A stretch of 64,000 nucleotides of DNA from Leclercia pneumoniae (GTDB lineage Bacteria > Pseudomonadota > Gammaproteobacteria > Enterobacterales > Enterobacteriaceae). The position numbers were made by a program, and so were the translations under genes. Below are positions 46,235 through 54,843 of this stretch, in pieces (position 1 is the first letter of the stretch; every line of letters begins with the position of its first letter). The stretch lies in assembly GCF_017348915.1 (NCBI RefSeq), contig NZ_CP071383.1:2046001-2110000 (forward strand), written 5' to 3'. The notes beneath the pieces were generated by a model. It was not told the DNA's origin. It saw only the letters and a program-made list of their open reading frames with translations, and ran no database searches.

Positions 46235-47179
46235 ATGGCGATGGGTACCTCACCGGGCATCGCATCGCAGGGGATGGTCAATCGGCTCTCCGGCCTGTTC
46301 TGGCGCAGGCCATCGCTGGGACTTTTCCTGCTGTTGTTAGGGCCGCTGATGTGGTTTGGCATTGTCTATTTAGGGTCGCTGCTCACCCTGTTGTGGCAGG
46401 GGTTCTATACCTTCGACGATTTCACCATGTCGGTAACGCCGGATTTGACCCTGGCGAATCTTTACGCGCTCTTTAACCCGGCGAACTACGACATCATCAT
46501 CCGCACGCTGGTGATGGCAGTGGCGGTAACGCTCGCCAGCGCGGTGCTGGCGTTTCCGATGGCGTGGTATATGGCACGCTATACCCGCGGCAAATGGAAA
46601 GCGTTTTTCTATATTGCGGTAATGCTGCCGATGTGGGCCAGCTACATTGTCAAAGCCTACGCCTGGACGCTGTTGCTGGCCAAAGATGGCGTGGCGCAAT
46701 GGTTTCTGGGCCATATGGGGCTTGAGCCGCTGCTCACCTCACTGCTGACGTTACCCGCCATTGGCGGCAATACGCTGTCCACCTCCGGGCTGGGGCGTTT
46801 CCTGGTCTTCGTCTACATCTGGTTGCCCTTTATGATCCTGCCGGTGCAGGCCGCGCTGGAGCGTCTGCCAGCCTCGCTGCTTCAGGCCTCCGGCGATCTC
46901 GGGGCCCGCCCGCGTCAGACCTTCCGTTATATCGTGTTGCCGCTGGCGATCCCGGGTATTGCTGCCGGGTCTATCTTCACCTTTTCATTGACGCTGGGCG
47001 ACTTTATCGTGCCGCAGCTAGTGGGGCCACCGGGCTATTTTATTGGTCAGATGGTTTACTCCCAGCAGGGGGCGATTGGCAACATGCCGATGGCAGCCGC
47101 GTTTACGCTGGTGCCCATCATTCTGATCGCGGTCTACCTGGCGTTCGTGAAACGCCTGGGAGCCTTTGATGCACTCTGA
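46235..47179 (+). CDS. ydcU: YdcU, ABC transporter permease
   Basis: The 314-residue membrane permease of the PotB/spermidine type has about six helices and the EAA-loop region [22 protein letters not shown]. The ATG at 46235 follows ydcT by one base. The end overlaps ydcV by 11 bp. Confidence 0.95.
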   Translation: MAMGTSPGIASQGMVNRLSGLFWRRPSLGLFLLLLGPLMWFGIVYLGSLLTLLWQGFYTFDDFTMSVTPDLTLANLYALFNPANYDIIIRTLVMAVAVTLASAVLAFPMAWYMARYTRGKWKAFFYIAVMLPMWASYIVKAYAWTLLLAKDGVAQWFLGHMGLEPLLTSLLTLPAIGGNTLSTSGLGRFLVFVYIWLPFMILPVQAALERLPASLLQASGDLGARPRQTFRYIVLPLAIPGIAAGSIFTFSLTLGDFIVPQLVGPPGYFIGQMVYSQQGAIGNMPMAAAFTLVPIILIAVYLAFVKRLGAFDAL

Positions 47180-47975
47180 AAGCGCACCGCTGTTTCTCAA
47201 AATTGCTACCTGGGGCGGGGTGATCTTCCTTCACTTCCCGCTATTAATCATTGCTATCTATGCGTTTAATACCGAGGATGCCGCGTTCAGTTTTCCACCG
47301 CAGGGGCTAACGTTGAAGTGGTTTAGCGTCGCGGCAGCGCGGGGCGATATCATTGACTCCGTGACGTTGTCACTTAAAATTACCGCGCTCTCCACCGTGA
47401 TTGCGCTGGTGCTGGGTACGCTGGCGGCCGCGGCGCTATGGCGCAGTGACTTCTTTGGCAAAAATGCGATCTCACTGTTGCTGCTCCTTCCCATTGCACT
47501 GCCGGGAATCATCACCGGCCTGGCACTGCTCACCGCCTTTAAAACCGTCAATCTTGAACCGGGTTTCTTCACCATTGTGGTCGGCCACGCCACCTTCTGC
47601 GTGGTGGTGGTGTTCAATAATGTAATTGCCCGCTTCAGGCGGACTTCATGGAGCCTGGTCGAGGCCTCGATGGATTTAGGGGCCAACGGGTGGCAAACCT
47701 TCCGCTATGTCGTGCTGCCCAACCTCGGCACGGCGCTGCTGGCCGGCGGAATGCTGGCCTTTGCTCTCTCATTCGATGAGATCATCGTCACCACCTTTAC
47801 CGCAGGACACGAACGGACGTTACCGCTGTGGTTGTTAAATCAGCTGGGTCGCCCGCGCGACGTGCCGGTGACTAACGTGGTGGCACTGCTGGTCATGCTG
47901 GTAACAACCATCCCCATTCTGGGAGCCTGGTGGCTCACCCGCGACGGCGATAGCGTGGCCGGTAGCGGAAAATAA
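47169..47975 (+). CDS. ydcV: YdcV, ABC transporter permease
   Basis: The 268-residue permease of PotC type has six helices and the EAA loop [20 protein letters not shown]. It begins inside the end of ydcU, so the two permeases should be made in equal amounts. A TTG immediately upstream is less likely than the ATG at 47169, where E. coli YdcV begins. Confidence 0.95.
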   Translation: MHSESAPLFLKIATWGGVIFLHFPLLIIAIYAFNTEDAAFSFPPQGLTLKWFSVAAARGDIIDSVTLSLKITALSTVIALVLGTLAAAALWRSDFFGKNAISLLLLLPIALPGIITGLALLTAFKTVNLEPGFFTIVVGHATFCVVVVFNNVIARFRRTSWSLVEASMDLGANGWQTFRYVVLPNLGTALLAGGMLAFALSFDEIIVTTFTAGHERTLPLWLLNQLGRPRDVPVTNVVALLVMLVTTIPILGAWWLTRDGDSVAGSGK

Positions 47976-47998
47976 CGTTTATTCAACGGGACAATGCT

Positions 47999-49423
47999 AT
48001 GCAAACTCAATTGTTGATCAAGGGTGAACTGGTAAATGGCGCTGGGGAAAAACAGCCGGTCTACAATCCTGCCACCGGCGAGGTGCTGGTAGAAATTGCC
48101 GAAGCCAGCCCGGCGCAGATCGATGCCGCCGTGCAGGCCGCCGATGCCGCCTTTGCCCTCTGGGGGCAGGCCACGCCGAAAACGCGCGCCGACGCGTTAC
48201 TGAAACTGGCGGAGGTCATTGAGCAGAATGCCGGAACGTTCGCCGAACTGGAGTCGCTCAACTGCGGCAAACCGCTGCACTGCGTCAAGAGCGATGAGAT
48301 CCCGGCGGTGGCCGATGTGTTTCGCTTCTTTGCCGGTGCCGCCCGCTGTCTGAACGGGCAGGCCGCAGGCGAATATCTTGAGGGGCATACCTCAATGATT
48401 CGCCGCGATCCGGTCGGGGTTGTGGCGTCTATCGCCCCCTGGAACTATCCACTGATGATGGCGGCCTGGAAGCTAGCACCGGCGCTGGCGGCGGGCAACT
48501 GTGTGGTACTCAAACCCTCTGAAATCACGCCGCTCACGGCTCTGAAGCTCGGCGAACTGGCTAAAACCATCTTCCCGGCAGGCGTCCTTAACGTACTGTT
48601 CGGGCGCGGTAAAACGGTGGGTGATCCCCTGACCGGGCACGAAAAAGTACGTATGGTGTCGCTCACGGGCTCCATCGCGACCGGGGAGCATATTATTGGT
48701 CATACCGCGTCGTCGATAAAACGCACCCATATGGAACTGGGCGGCAAAGCGCCCGTCATTGTGTTTGACGATGCCGATCTCGACGCCGTCGTTGAAGGGG
48801 TACGTACTTTCGGCTTCTACAACGCCGGGCAGGACTGTACCGCCGCCTGCCGTATCTATGCTCAGCAGGGGATCTACGCCGCGCTGGTCGAAAAGCTGGG
48901 CGCCGCTGTCTCCAGCCTGAAAATGGGCGCACCGGACGAGGAGACAACCGAGCTGGGGCCGCTCAGTTCACAGGCGCATCTTGACCGCGTAAGCCACGCG
49001 GTGGAGGAGGCGAAAGCGCTGGCCCATGTGCAGGTGATTACCGGCGGTAGCAAGCATGATGGCAAGGGTTACTATTTCCAGCCCACGCTGTTGGCGGGAG
49101 CAAAACAGGAGGACGCTATCGTCCAGCGCGAAGTCTTTGGCCCGGTGGTCAGCGTCACGGCGTTTGAGGACGAAGCGCAGGTCCTGTCCTGGGCCAACGA
49201 CTCGCAGTACGGACTGGCCTCGTCCGTCTGGACGCAGGACGTAGGACGGGCGCATCGCGTCAGCGCACGTTTGCAATACGGCTGCACCTGGGTCAATACC
49301 CACTTTATGCTGGTGAGTGAGATGCCGCACGGTGGAATGAAAATGTCGGGCTACGGCAAGGATATGTCGGTCTACGGGCTGGAGGATTATACCGTGGTGC
49401 GCCACGTCATGTTTAAACATTAA
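47999..49423 (+). CDS. patD: PatD (YdcW), gamma-aminobutyraldehyde dehydrogenase
   Basis: The 474-residue NAD-dependent aldehyde dehydrogenase oxidises 4-aminobutyraldehyde to GABA in putrescine degradation. The Glu in [11 protein letters not shown] and Cys in [14 protein letters not shown] are the catalytic pair; [18 protein letters not shown] lies in the NAD site. It closes the ydcSTUV-patD operon, linking amine uptake with aldehyde oxidation. A hairpin with a T-rich tail follows. Confidence 0.96.
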   Translation: MQTQLLIKGELVNGAGEKQPVYNPATGEVLVEIAEASPAQIDAAVQAADAAFALWGQATPKTRADALLKLAEVIEQNAGTFAELESLNCGKPLHCVKSDEIPAVADVFRFFAGAARCLNGQAAGEYLEGHTSMIRRDPVGVVASIAPWNYPLMMAAWKLAPALAAGNCVVLKPSEITPLTALKLGELAKTIFPAGVLNVLFGRGKTVGDPLTGHEKVRMVSLTGSIATGEHIIGHTASSIKRTHMELGGKAPVIVFDDADLDAVVEGVRTFGFYNAGQDCTAACRIYAQQGIYAALVEKLGAAVSSLKMGAPDEETTELGPLSSQAHLDRVSHAVEEAKALAHVQVITGGSKHDGKGYYFQPTLLAGAKQEDAIVQREVFGPVVSVTAFEDEAQVLSWANDSQYGLASSVWTQDVGRAHRVSARLQYGCTWVNTHFMLVSEMPHGGMKMSGYGKDMSVYGLEDYTVVRHVMFKH

Positions 49424-49432
49424 TTTGCCTTG

Positions 49433-49470
49433 CCGCCAGGAGTCATCCTTCTGGCGGTCGATTCTTTATT
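49433..49470 (+). terminator. patD operon terminator
   Basis: CCGCCAG (49433-49439) pairs with CTGGCGG (49451-49457), followed by a T-rich stretch. Confidence 0.6.
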
Positions 49471-49528
49471 ACGAATATTTTATATATTCTTTGAAGAATA
49501 TATCGTCTCGCCTTTACAATTCGCGCCC

Positions 49529-49555
49529 TAAATTAAACTGCGCCCTCGCCGATAA
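49529..49555 (+). promoter_or_regulatory. Perfect sigma-28 promoter of the orphan flagellin gene
   Basis: TAAA followed after exactly 15 bp by GCCGATAA (49548-49555), the full FliA consensus. Transcription would begin near 49562, about 27 bp before the flagellin ATG. Confidence 0.85.
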
Positions 49556-49588
49556 TGTCATTAATTACCTTTTCTGCGATCCAACATC

Positions 49589-51031
49589 ATGCTGGCTATT
49601 AATCATAATGAAATGACCGGGCTCTTACTTAAATCCCGGAAAAATAACGAATCATTACTCGCGCAGACGGTAGAGCGACTCTCATCAGGGTTACGTATTA
49701 ACGGTGCTAAAGATGACGCGGCCGGTCTGTCCATTACGAACCGTATGCTCTCATCCATAAACGCAGACAGCGCGATTTCGCGCGGCATGGATGATGCGAT
49801 AAGCCTGGCGCAGACCGCTGAGGGGGCATTGAGCGAAGTGAGCAATATGCTGATTCGGGCCAAAACGCTGGCGGTTCAGGCAGCAACCGATACGCTTTCC
49901 GAAACCGATCGCATCAGTTTAAATAATGAATACTAACATATTCTTGCCGGTATTACGCATATTGCTGAAACGACAGAGATATTTGGTCAATATCCCCTGG
50001 CGACGGATAACCCTACTTTTCCGCCGCAATTAATCGGCGATGTCAGCCCGTTAAATACAAAATTCCCGATTCAGGGTAACAGTTATGCTTTTTCCTCGGG
50101 CATTATTCCCCTGGCCTATATTCCGGCCGGCTCGACTACGATTGCGATAAATATTAACTCGTTAGGACAGGATGACGATCTCCAGCTCTTTACTCGCGAC
50201 GGTAAACATCTGGTCGGGACGCCTCTTGAAGGGGGCGATGCCGATTACACCTGGGTCAGCCGTGGCATCAGCGATGCCGCCACGGCGACCCACGCCTTTA
50301 TGACGCCTGAAAACGGTTTTATCGCCGGGGCCACCTACGACGGCTCCCAGTTAGTCGAAGGGGGGACAAGCTGGGATCCTACCGGTGCAACCCTCAACTA
50401 TAACGGTATGAACATCACCTATAGCGGCGACGGTGACCGCTATGAAGACAGCACCAACGGCGGGTTCAACGACGGTACCAATGGCAGCAATATGGTCGAG
50501 CGCATCACGCTTGATAACGTCACGGAAGATCTGCTGGTGGTGGTAGGTAATGGCTCTTTCACCAGCGCCATTACCTGGGGGAATCTGCCGACACCGACCA
50601 TGCCCCCGACGGTGCCGCCAAAGCAGAGTCGCGCGATCGAAGTGGTGACCAGCGCCAATTTTGGCGAGGAGGTCCAGCAGATGACGATCGAACCCACGCC
50701 GACCGACCTTAAAACGCTGAAGCTGGAAAACAGCGAAATGACGACCCAGGCAGGGGCCAGGAGCTGTATGGCGACCCTGGATGCGGCGCTGGAAAAAGTC
50801 AGCGGTTACCGCAGCCAGTACGGCGGGCTGATCAACAGCTTTGAATCGCACAAGTCGGTATTATCACAGCAGGGTATTGCGTTGCAGGCCAGCCGGAGCC
50901 GTATTCAGGATGCAGACTACGCTGTCGAAGCCAGCCGTTTAGCCCGGGCGCAGATCATCTCTCAGGGGCAGAATGCGGCGCTAAAAATCGCTAACCAGAG
51001 CCCACAAACCGTGCTCGACCTGCTTAAATAA
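49589..51031 (+). pseudogene. Orphan flagellin with inserted beta-rich domain, interrupted by TAA
   Basis: One frame of 480 codons, broken only by TAA at 49934-49936. The first 115 residues are the flagellin N-terminal D0/D1 region (MLAINHNEMTGLLLKSRKNN, RLSSGLRINGAKDDAAGLSI, NRM). After the stop the frame continues HILAGITHIAETTEIFG. A middle section follows (TTIAININSLGQDDDLQLFT, RDGKHLVG) resembling a pre-peptidase C-terminal type beta-sandwich. The end is D1/D0 (LDAALEKVSGYRSQYGGLIN, ARAQIISQGQNAALKIANQ). Flagellins usually have Gln or Glu at the stop position. There is no flagellar operon nearby. The promoter is intact, so the truncation may be recent or a base-call error. Confidence 0.85.
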
Positions 51032-51038
51032 AAGCTCA

Positions 51039-51062
51039 CGCAGCGGCGAGGGCGCCGCTGCG
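51039..51062. terminator. Stem-loop between the flagellin gene and yoaG
   Basis: CGCAGCGGCG, loop AGGG, CGCCGCTGCG is a perfect 10-bp stem between two convergent genes. It has no strong T-run but could stop both. Confidence 0.6.
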
Positions 51063-51068
51063 CAACAA

Positions 51069-51251
51069 TTACCATCCGCAGACGTTATGCTCATTCTCAC
51101 TGTCGTAGGCGCGAACGGTGTTAACCAGATCCTTCACCACGTCGGCGGCGACGTCCGGAATCAATAGCTCCATTGGGGCTTCTGTCTCGTAGTCCACCGA
51201 CACACCGTTGCTGTTGTTGGTCACGGTGACGGTATACGTTGCCTTGCCCAT
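51069..51251 (-). CDS. yoaG: YoaG, DUF1869 protein
   Basis: The 60-residue protein (MGKATYTVTVTNNSNGVSVD, ending NEHNVCGW) is almost identical to E. coli YoaG, a small alpha/beta protein of unknown function. It is the last gene of a three-gene operon, 3 bp after the yeaR paralogue. In E. coli yeaR-yoaG is induced by nitrate and NO through NarL and NsrR. Confidence 0.93.
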   Translation of the reverse strand: MGKATYTVTVTNNSNGVSVDYETEAPMELLIPDVAADVVKDLVNTVRAYDSENEHNVCGW

Positions 51252-51254
51252 GGC

Positions 51255-51608
51255 TTACTCCTTATGTGTATTGACCACTTTACCCAGTCCTGCGCCTTCG
51301 AGAGTCGCTGCCGGGTCAGCGAAAAAGTCGATATTAAAGTAGGTGTCGTCCGTCAGTAATTCAATGCGATGCCACTTCTGCGGCGGGGAGATACCGAAAC
51401 TGCCCGCTTCAATCACCAGCTCCAGATCCGGCTCGGTGGCATCGGCATTGGCAAAACCAAAGTAACGCACTGCACCCTGCATCACGGAGAGTCGACCATA
51501 CACGCCGGCTTTGGTGTTGTGATGGGTAAAGAGCGCTTTAGGGGCGGTTGTCTGGTTCCAGAACGGGGTCGCACGGGTGTGAACATAGTTTTCAGGAATA
51601 CGTAACAT
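51255..51608 (-). CDS. YeaR paralogue, DUF1971
   Basis: The 117-residue DUF1971 cupin-like protein (MLRIPENYVHTRATPFWNQT, WHRIELLTDDTYFNIDFFAD) is homologous to the YeaR encoded 28 bp upstream (51637-51963) but clearly diverged. E. coli has one copy; here the gene is duplicated in tandem between yeaR and yoaG. Function unknown; a role in nitrate/NO or tellurite-type stress is inferred from operon and family. Confidence 0.88.
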   Translation of the reverse strand: MLRIPENYVHTRATPFWNQTTAPKALFTHHNTKAGVYGRLSVMQGAVRYFGFANADATEPDLELVIEAGSFGISPPQKWHRIELLTDDTYFNIDFFADPAATLEGAGLGKVVNTHKE

Positions 51609-51636
51609 AGTCAGTTCCTTATCAGCGGCAGGGCGC

Positions 51637-51963
51637 TTAAAGTGATTTCAAAACATCGGGCTCGACGAAGAAATCGATATTGAACAGCGTGTCATCGCTC
51701 ATCACCTCAATGTGATGCCAGCGCTCCGGCGAAAAGACGCCGAAATGACCGGCTTCAATGATCAGGATGCTGTCGGGCTCGGGGGTGGTTGCATCAGCAT
51801 AGCCGAGATAGCGCACAGTGCCCCGCATCACGCTCAGGCGAGGATAGACGCCGGGACGGGTGCCCTGGTCAAGATGGCGCTGGAAGATGCCAGCAGGGGC
51901 AGTCTCTTTGTTCCAGAACGGCGTAAAACGGGTATGAATACAACTTTGCGGAATAGGTAGCAT
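51637..51963 (-). CDS. yeaR: YeaR, DUF1971 protein
   Basis: The 108-residue product is the closer match to E. coli YeaR (FWNKETAPAGIFQRHLDQGT, RPGVYPRLSVM). It is the first gene of yeaR-paralogue-yoaG. Upstream are a near-perfect NsrR box overlapping the likely promoter and a NarL-like 7-2-7 site. It ends shortly after FFVEPDV, about ten residues before the E. coli protein. Confidence 0.92.
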   Translation of the reverse strand: MLPIPQSCIHTRFTPFWNKETAPAGIFQRHLDQGTRPGVYPRLSVMRGTVRYLGYADATTPEPDSILIIEAGHFGVFSPERWHHIEVMSDDTLFNIDFFVEPDVLKSL

Positions 51964-52024
51964 CGTTTTTTCCCTCTAAAGCCTGAGACCATTACACCAC
52001 GCTTCAGTAAGGGTTATTTTGCAT

Positions 52025-52047
52025 AAAGTGCATTTAAAATGCAACTT
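52025..52047 (-). promoter_or_regulatory. NsrR-type operator of the yeaR operon
   Basis: AAAGTGCATTT, one A, AAATGCAACTT: two 11-bp halves 1 bp apart, matching the NsrR consensus half AAGATGYATTT at 9 and 10 of 11 positions. It overlaps the probable -10/-35 region of yeaR. Confidence 0.82.
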
Positions 52048-52055
52048 TAAAGTGG

Positions 52056-52071
52056 TACCTCTCAGGTGGTC
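52056..52071. promoter_or_regulatory. NarL/NarP-like 7-2-7 site
   Basis: TACCTCT-CA-GGTGGTC: the first heptamer fits TACYYMT fully and the second is a partial inverted match. Centred about 45 bp upstream of the likely yeaR transcription start, like the NarL site of E. coli yeaR. Confidence 0.5.
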
Positions 52072-52109
52072 TATACTTACCCATTCCGATGGCAATGCAG
52101 GAGATGCTT

Positions 52110-52187
52110 ATGCAGTATGTTGAAAAAGACGATCCTCAGAATGCGCCCGAGTCGGGTGATAAACAGCCACAGCCGGTGAAAAAATAA
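52110..52187 (+). CDS. Predicted 25-residue microprotein, divergent from yeaR
   Basis: A frame of 25 codons (MQYVEKDDPQNAPESGDKQP, then QPVKK) has GGAG 6 bp before its ATG. A TATACT -10 box lies at 52072-52077, and a perfect intrinsic terminator begins 9 bp after its stop. It is hydrophilic, Pro/Asp/Gln-rich and without a membrane segment, so probably disordered and cytosolic. I do not recognise it. In-frame ATGs at 52089, 52095 and 52104 could lengthen it. Its promoter shares the NsrR/NarL region with yeaR, which suggests nitrate/NO-linked expression. Alternatively the transcript acts as a small RNA. Confidence 0.55.
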   Translation: MQYVEKDDPQNAPESGDKQPQPVKK

Positions 52188-52195
52188 CACCGTGT

Positions 52196-52220
52196 AAAGG
52201 TCGCTTCGGCGACCTTTTTT
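52196..52220 (+). terminator. Intrinsic terminator of the microprotein transcript
   Basis: AAAGGTCGC, tetraloop TTCG, GCGACCTTT, then T-run: a perfect 9-bp stem. Confidence 0.93.
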
Positions 52221-52350
52221 ATGTAGCGGGTTATACTCATTTGTTATTACCACACAAATTTCATGGATAACTTGTAACAAAAAAACTTGATCTGTATCAA
52301 CGTATACCGCATATTGCGCGCGGTTATTTTAAACAGATCGGGTGAATGCG

Positions 52351-52524
52351 ATGACGTTGTATCAAAAAATGTTAGTGTTTTACGCAATCATGGCCTCCAT
52401 CTGCGCGCTGATCACCTGGTTCCTCTCCAAAGATCGTAAGCGTATCCGCTTCCTGAGCGCCTTTCTTGTCGGTTCAACCTGGCCGATGAGCTTCCCGGTG
52501 GCGCTACTGATCTCGCTTTTCTAA
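52351..52524 (+). CDS. ortT: OrtT (YdcX), orphan GhoT-like membrane toxin
   Basis: The 57-residue protein (MTLYQKMLVFYAIMASICAL, then FLSAFLVGSTWPMSFPVALL) has two hydrophobic helices and matches E. coli OrtT. OrtT damages the membrane and lowers growth under stringent-response stress without a cognate antitoxin. It keeps its relative order between patD and ydcY. A GTG three codons upstream is less likely than the ATG chosen. Confidence 0.93.
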   Translation: MTLYQKMLVFYAIMASICALITWFLSKDRKRIRFLSAFLVGSTWPMSFPVALLISLF

Positions 52525-52657
52525 AGCCCTGTTTCGCCCCGACAAAAGCCGTTCTGCTCTCGGGACGGTGAATGATCCACACGCTGGACGCGCAGTGTCA
52601 TAAGCGATCTCCTCCGTCCTGGCGAAGGCACTGGCTGACAGCAGGGGTGAAGAGACG

Positions 52658-52673
52658 ACCCGCTGGTGAGCGG
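52658..52673 (-). terminator. Hairpin after srfC
   Basis: CCCGCT and AGCGGG can pair (4-nt loop) about 15 bp beyond the srfC stop codon; on the minus strand a pyrimidine-rich stretch follows. The rest of 52525-52686 holds nothing I can support. Confidence 0.4.
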
Positions 52674-52686
52674 GCCGCCGTGAGCG

Positions 52687-54843
52687 TTACGACAAAATCG
52701 CTTTTAACTGCTGGCGTGCCGCTGGCGTCACATCCTGTGGATGCTGGTAGCCGATGTTCTCGCACGCCTGGGTATAAAGCGCGACCAGCCAGTCGTAAAC
52801 ATACGCCGTGGCCGCATGAACCGGTTGTTCCCCAAGACGGCTCAGGCGCGGCGCGGTGCTGGCCACCGTCGGCGTGACGAAAATCGGCTGCCCTTTGCGA
52901 ATACGGCTGGCCGGGCGTGCTTCGGCAGGGGTCTGCGCATAACCCACCCAGCTTACGAAGTTACCCAGCGCGGTATACAGCTGGGCGGCGCTGCCCTTGT
53001 CAGTATCAACGATCTGCTTCAGTTGCCCCGTCAGATTCAGTCGGTAGCTGCTGGTGACCAGCACATCAGCAATCTGTTGCAACACCCTGGCTTCCAGTCC
53101 CAGACGATGGGCGGCCCCGTCGTCGCGGCTCCACTGGCGAACATGGTTAACCCATAATCTGTGTGCCAGCCGGGCTTTGTCTTGCGGCTCCCAGCGCTCA
53201 TCGCTCTGCTGGGCGCTGTCGGCAAACAGATCAATGGCATCGGTGAAGAGACCATTGACCTGCTCTTCACGCGGTTGTTGCACGGCCATCAGTGTTTCAA
53301 AGGCCTTCAGCGGCGGCAACAGCCCCTCCAGTAACTCACCATGACGGCCAGCCATCCCCTGCAGGGCGCGAACTACCCCTTCTGCGGCGCTACGCTGTGC
53401 CGCGGGCTCCTGAGTCAGCGGAGCCAAATAACCCTGCATCATCGTACGCAGTTCGCGGTGCAAGCGCGCGCGCAGCGCCTGTAAGCGCGCCTGACGCTGA
53501 CCGGCAAGCGTCGCTTGCGACAACCATTCAATGACGCGCTGCATGCTACTGCTGTCCAGTGCCTGCAGCGTGCCCCAATGCTGACCCGGTTTGCCCAGCA
53601 GCTGCTGAACCGACTCGTCGAGATTCGAGCGGGTGGTAAAACGGGCATCCTGCGGCGTAATCGCCCATACCAGCCCTGGCAGCGCGGCCTCTTCGCCGGG
53701 TTGGGTATCCTGAACCCAGTTCAGCAGCGCGCGGGCGGTGCTGGCGGTCTGGCTGTGCTGGAGAGTGGCGTTACAGATCACCAGCACATCCGGTTGCAAC
53801 TGCTGGCGGTAGTGCTCCAGCAGCCACTGACGCTTAGCCTGCGCCAGCGGTGCTTCGCTCTGCGCCGCGGGGGCGGGAATATCAATCATCGCTACGCCAT
53901 CCAGCGCGCTGCTCTCCACCGAAAGCACCACTTCGCGGGTAAGCAGGGCCAGCACGTCCAGAGGGATACTGATGGCGTTCATCAGTTCGCCGTTCTGCAC
54001 GGGGTGCAGTACCGCCTGTTGAACATCCGGCTGGGCAAGATCGCCCTGAGTGAGAAAACCTTCGGTCGGAAGACCAAAATTATCGACCAGCAGGCTTACC
54101 GGTGCTGCCAGCTCCGGAGCATGGCTGGTCTGATGCAGAATATGCGCCAGCGCCAGCCAGGCCTGGGTTAGCTCCTGCTGTTCTCCCCACAGCAGCGACC
54201 AGACGCTGGCGCGGGTACTGAGATCCAGCGAAGGCAGTAGCAGCGCGAACTGATGCCAGAGGGCGTCGTCCATTTGCTGTACTGCGGCAGGCACGGTGTC
54301 ACGCCAGTAGCGGGAAATGGATCCCACATCGGCGGCGGAGATCCCCGGCACCGCCTGAGGTTGTCGCAGGGCGCGCCATTTTTCCAGACGCGCCTCAATC
54401 ACCGCTTTATCCACCGCCGGCACGGTTGCACGGGTGATAAAGAGCTGCACCAGTTCGGCCTCGGTAATCAGGCTCAGACGCAGCGGGAAGGCGTCGTCGG
54501 CAGGCGCTTCGGCGGTCGGCGTAAAACGGATCGCCATATTGGTCAGGGCATGACCGGGGTTGATATGGGTGAAGTAGTCGAAAGTCCGTGCGCCCACGGT
54601 CACGTTCATACGTCCGTTGCCGCTGCCGCACAGGGAGGCCAGCAGATGCGCTTTCGCAGCCTGAGCGTGGCCATACAGCCCGATGGTGCTGCCTGCATGC
54701 AGCGCACGTTCGATGGCGCTCTCCTGGGCTTCTGCTGCGGCCAGCCGCGCCAGCAGGGCGTCGGCGTCGTTATCCAGTATCGGAGCGTGCTGGCGGGTCT
54801 GATTAATCCAGTCGATGACTGCCTTAGTAATGGATGCACTCAT
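52687..54843 (-). CDS. srfC: SrfC-family protein with degenerate P-loop
   Basis: The 718-residue SrfC protein has, near its N-terminus, GLYGHAQAAKAHLL (residues 55-68), placed like a Walker A loop with the Lys kept but the preceding Gly lost. A possible second nucleotide-site strand is VAMIDIPAP. The rest is mostly helical and dynamin/GTPase-like in layout. Its start overlaps the srfB stop as ATGA. Salmonella SrfC was named as an SsrB-regulated factor; the molecular role is unproven. No signal peptide or membrane helix is seen, so it should be cytosolic. Third gene of srfABC. Confidence 0.88.
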   Translation of the reverse strand: MSASITKAVIDWINQTRQHAPILDNDADALLARLAAAEAQESAIERALHAGSTIGLYGHAQAAKAHLLASLCGSGNGRMNVTVGARTFDYFTHINPGHALTNMAIRFTPTAEAPADDAFPLRLSLITEAELVQLFITRATVPAVDKAVIEARLEKWRALRQPQAVPGISAADVGSISRYWRDTVPAAVQQMDDALWHQFALLLPSLDLSTRASVWSLLWGEQQELTQAWLALAHILHQTSHAPELAAPVSLLVDNFGLPTEGFLTQGDLAQPDVQQAVLHPVQNGELMNAISIPLDVLALLTREVVLSVESSALDGVAMIDIPAPAAQSEAPLAQAKRQWLLEHYRQQLQPDVLVICNATLQHSQTASTARALLNWVQDTQPGEEAALPGLVWAITPQDARFTTRSNLDESVQQLLGKPGQHWGTLQALDSSSMQRVIEWLSQATLAGQRQARLQALRARLHRELRTMMQGYLAPLTQEPAAQRSAAEGVVRALQGMAGRHGELLEGLLPPLKAFETLMAVQQPREEQVNGLFTDAIDLFADSAQQSDERWEPQDKARLAHRLWVNHVRQWSRDDGAAHRLGLEARVLQQIADVLVTSSYRLNLTGQLKQIVDTDKGSAAQLYTALGNFVSWVGYAQTPAEARPASRIRKGQPIFVTPTVASTAPRLSRLGEQPVHAATAYVYDWLVALYTQACENIGYQHPQDVTPAARQQLKAILS

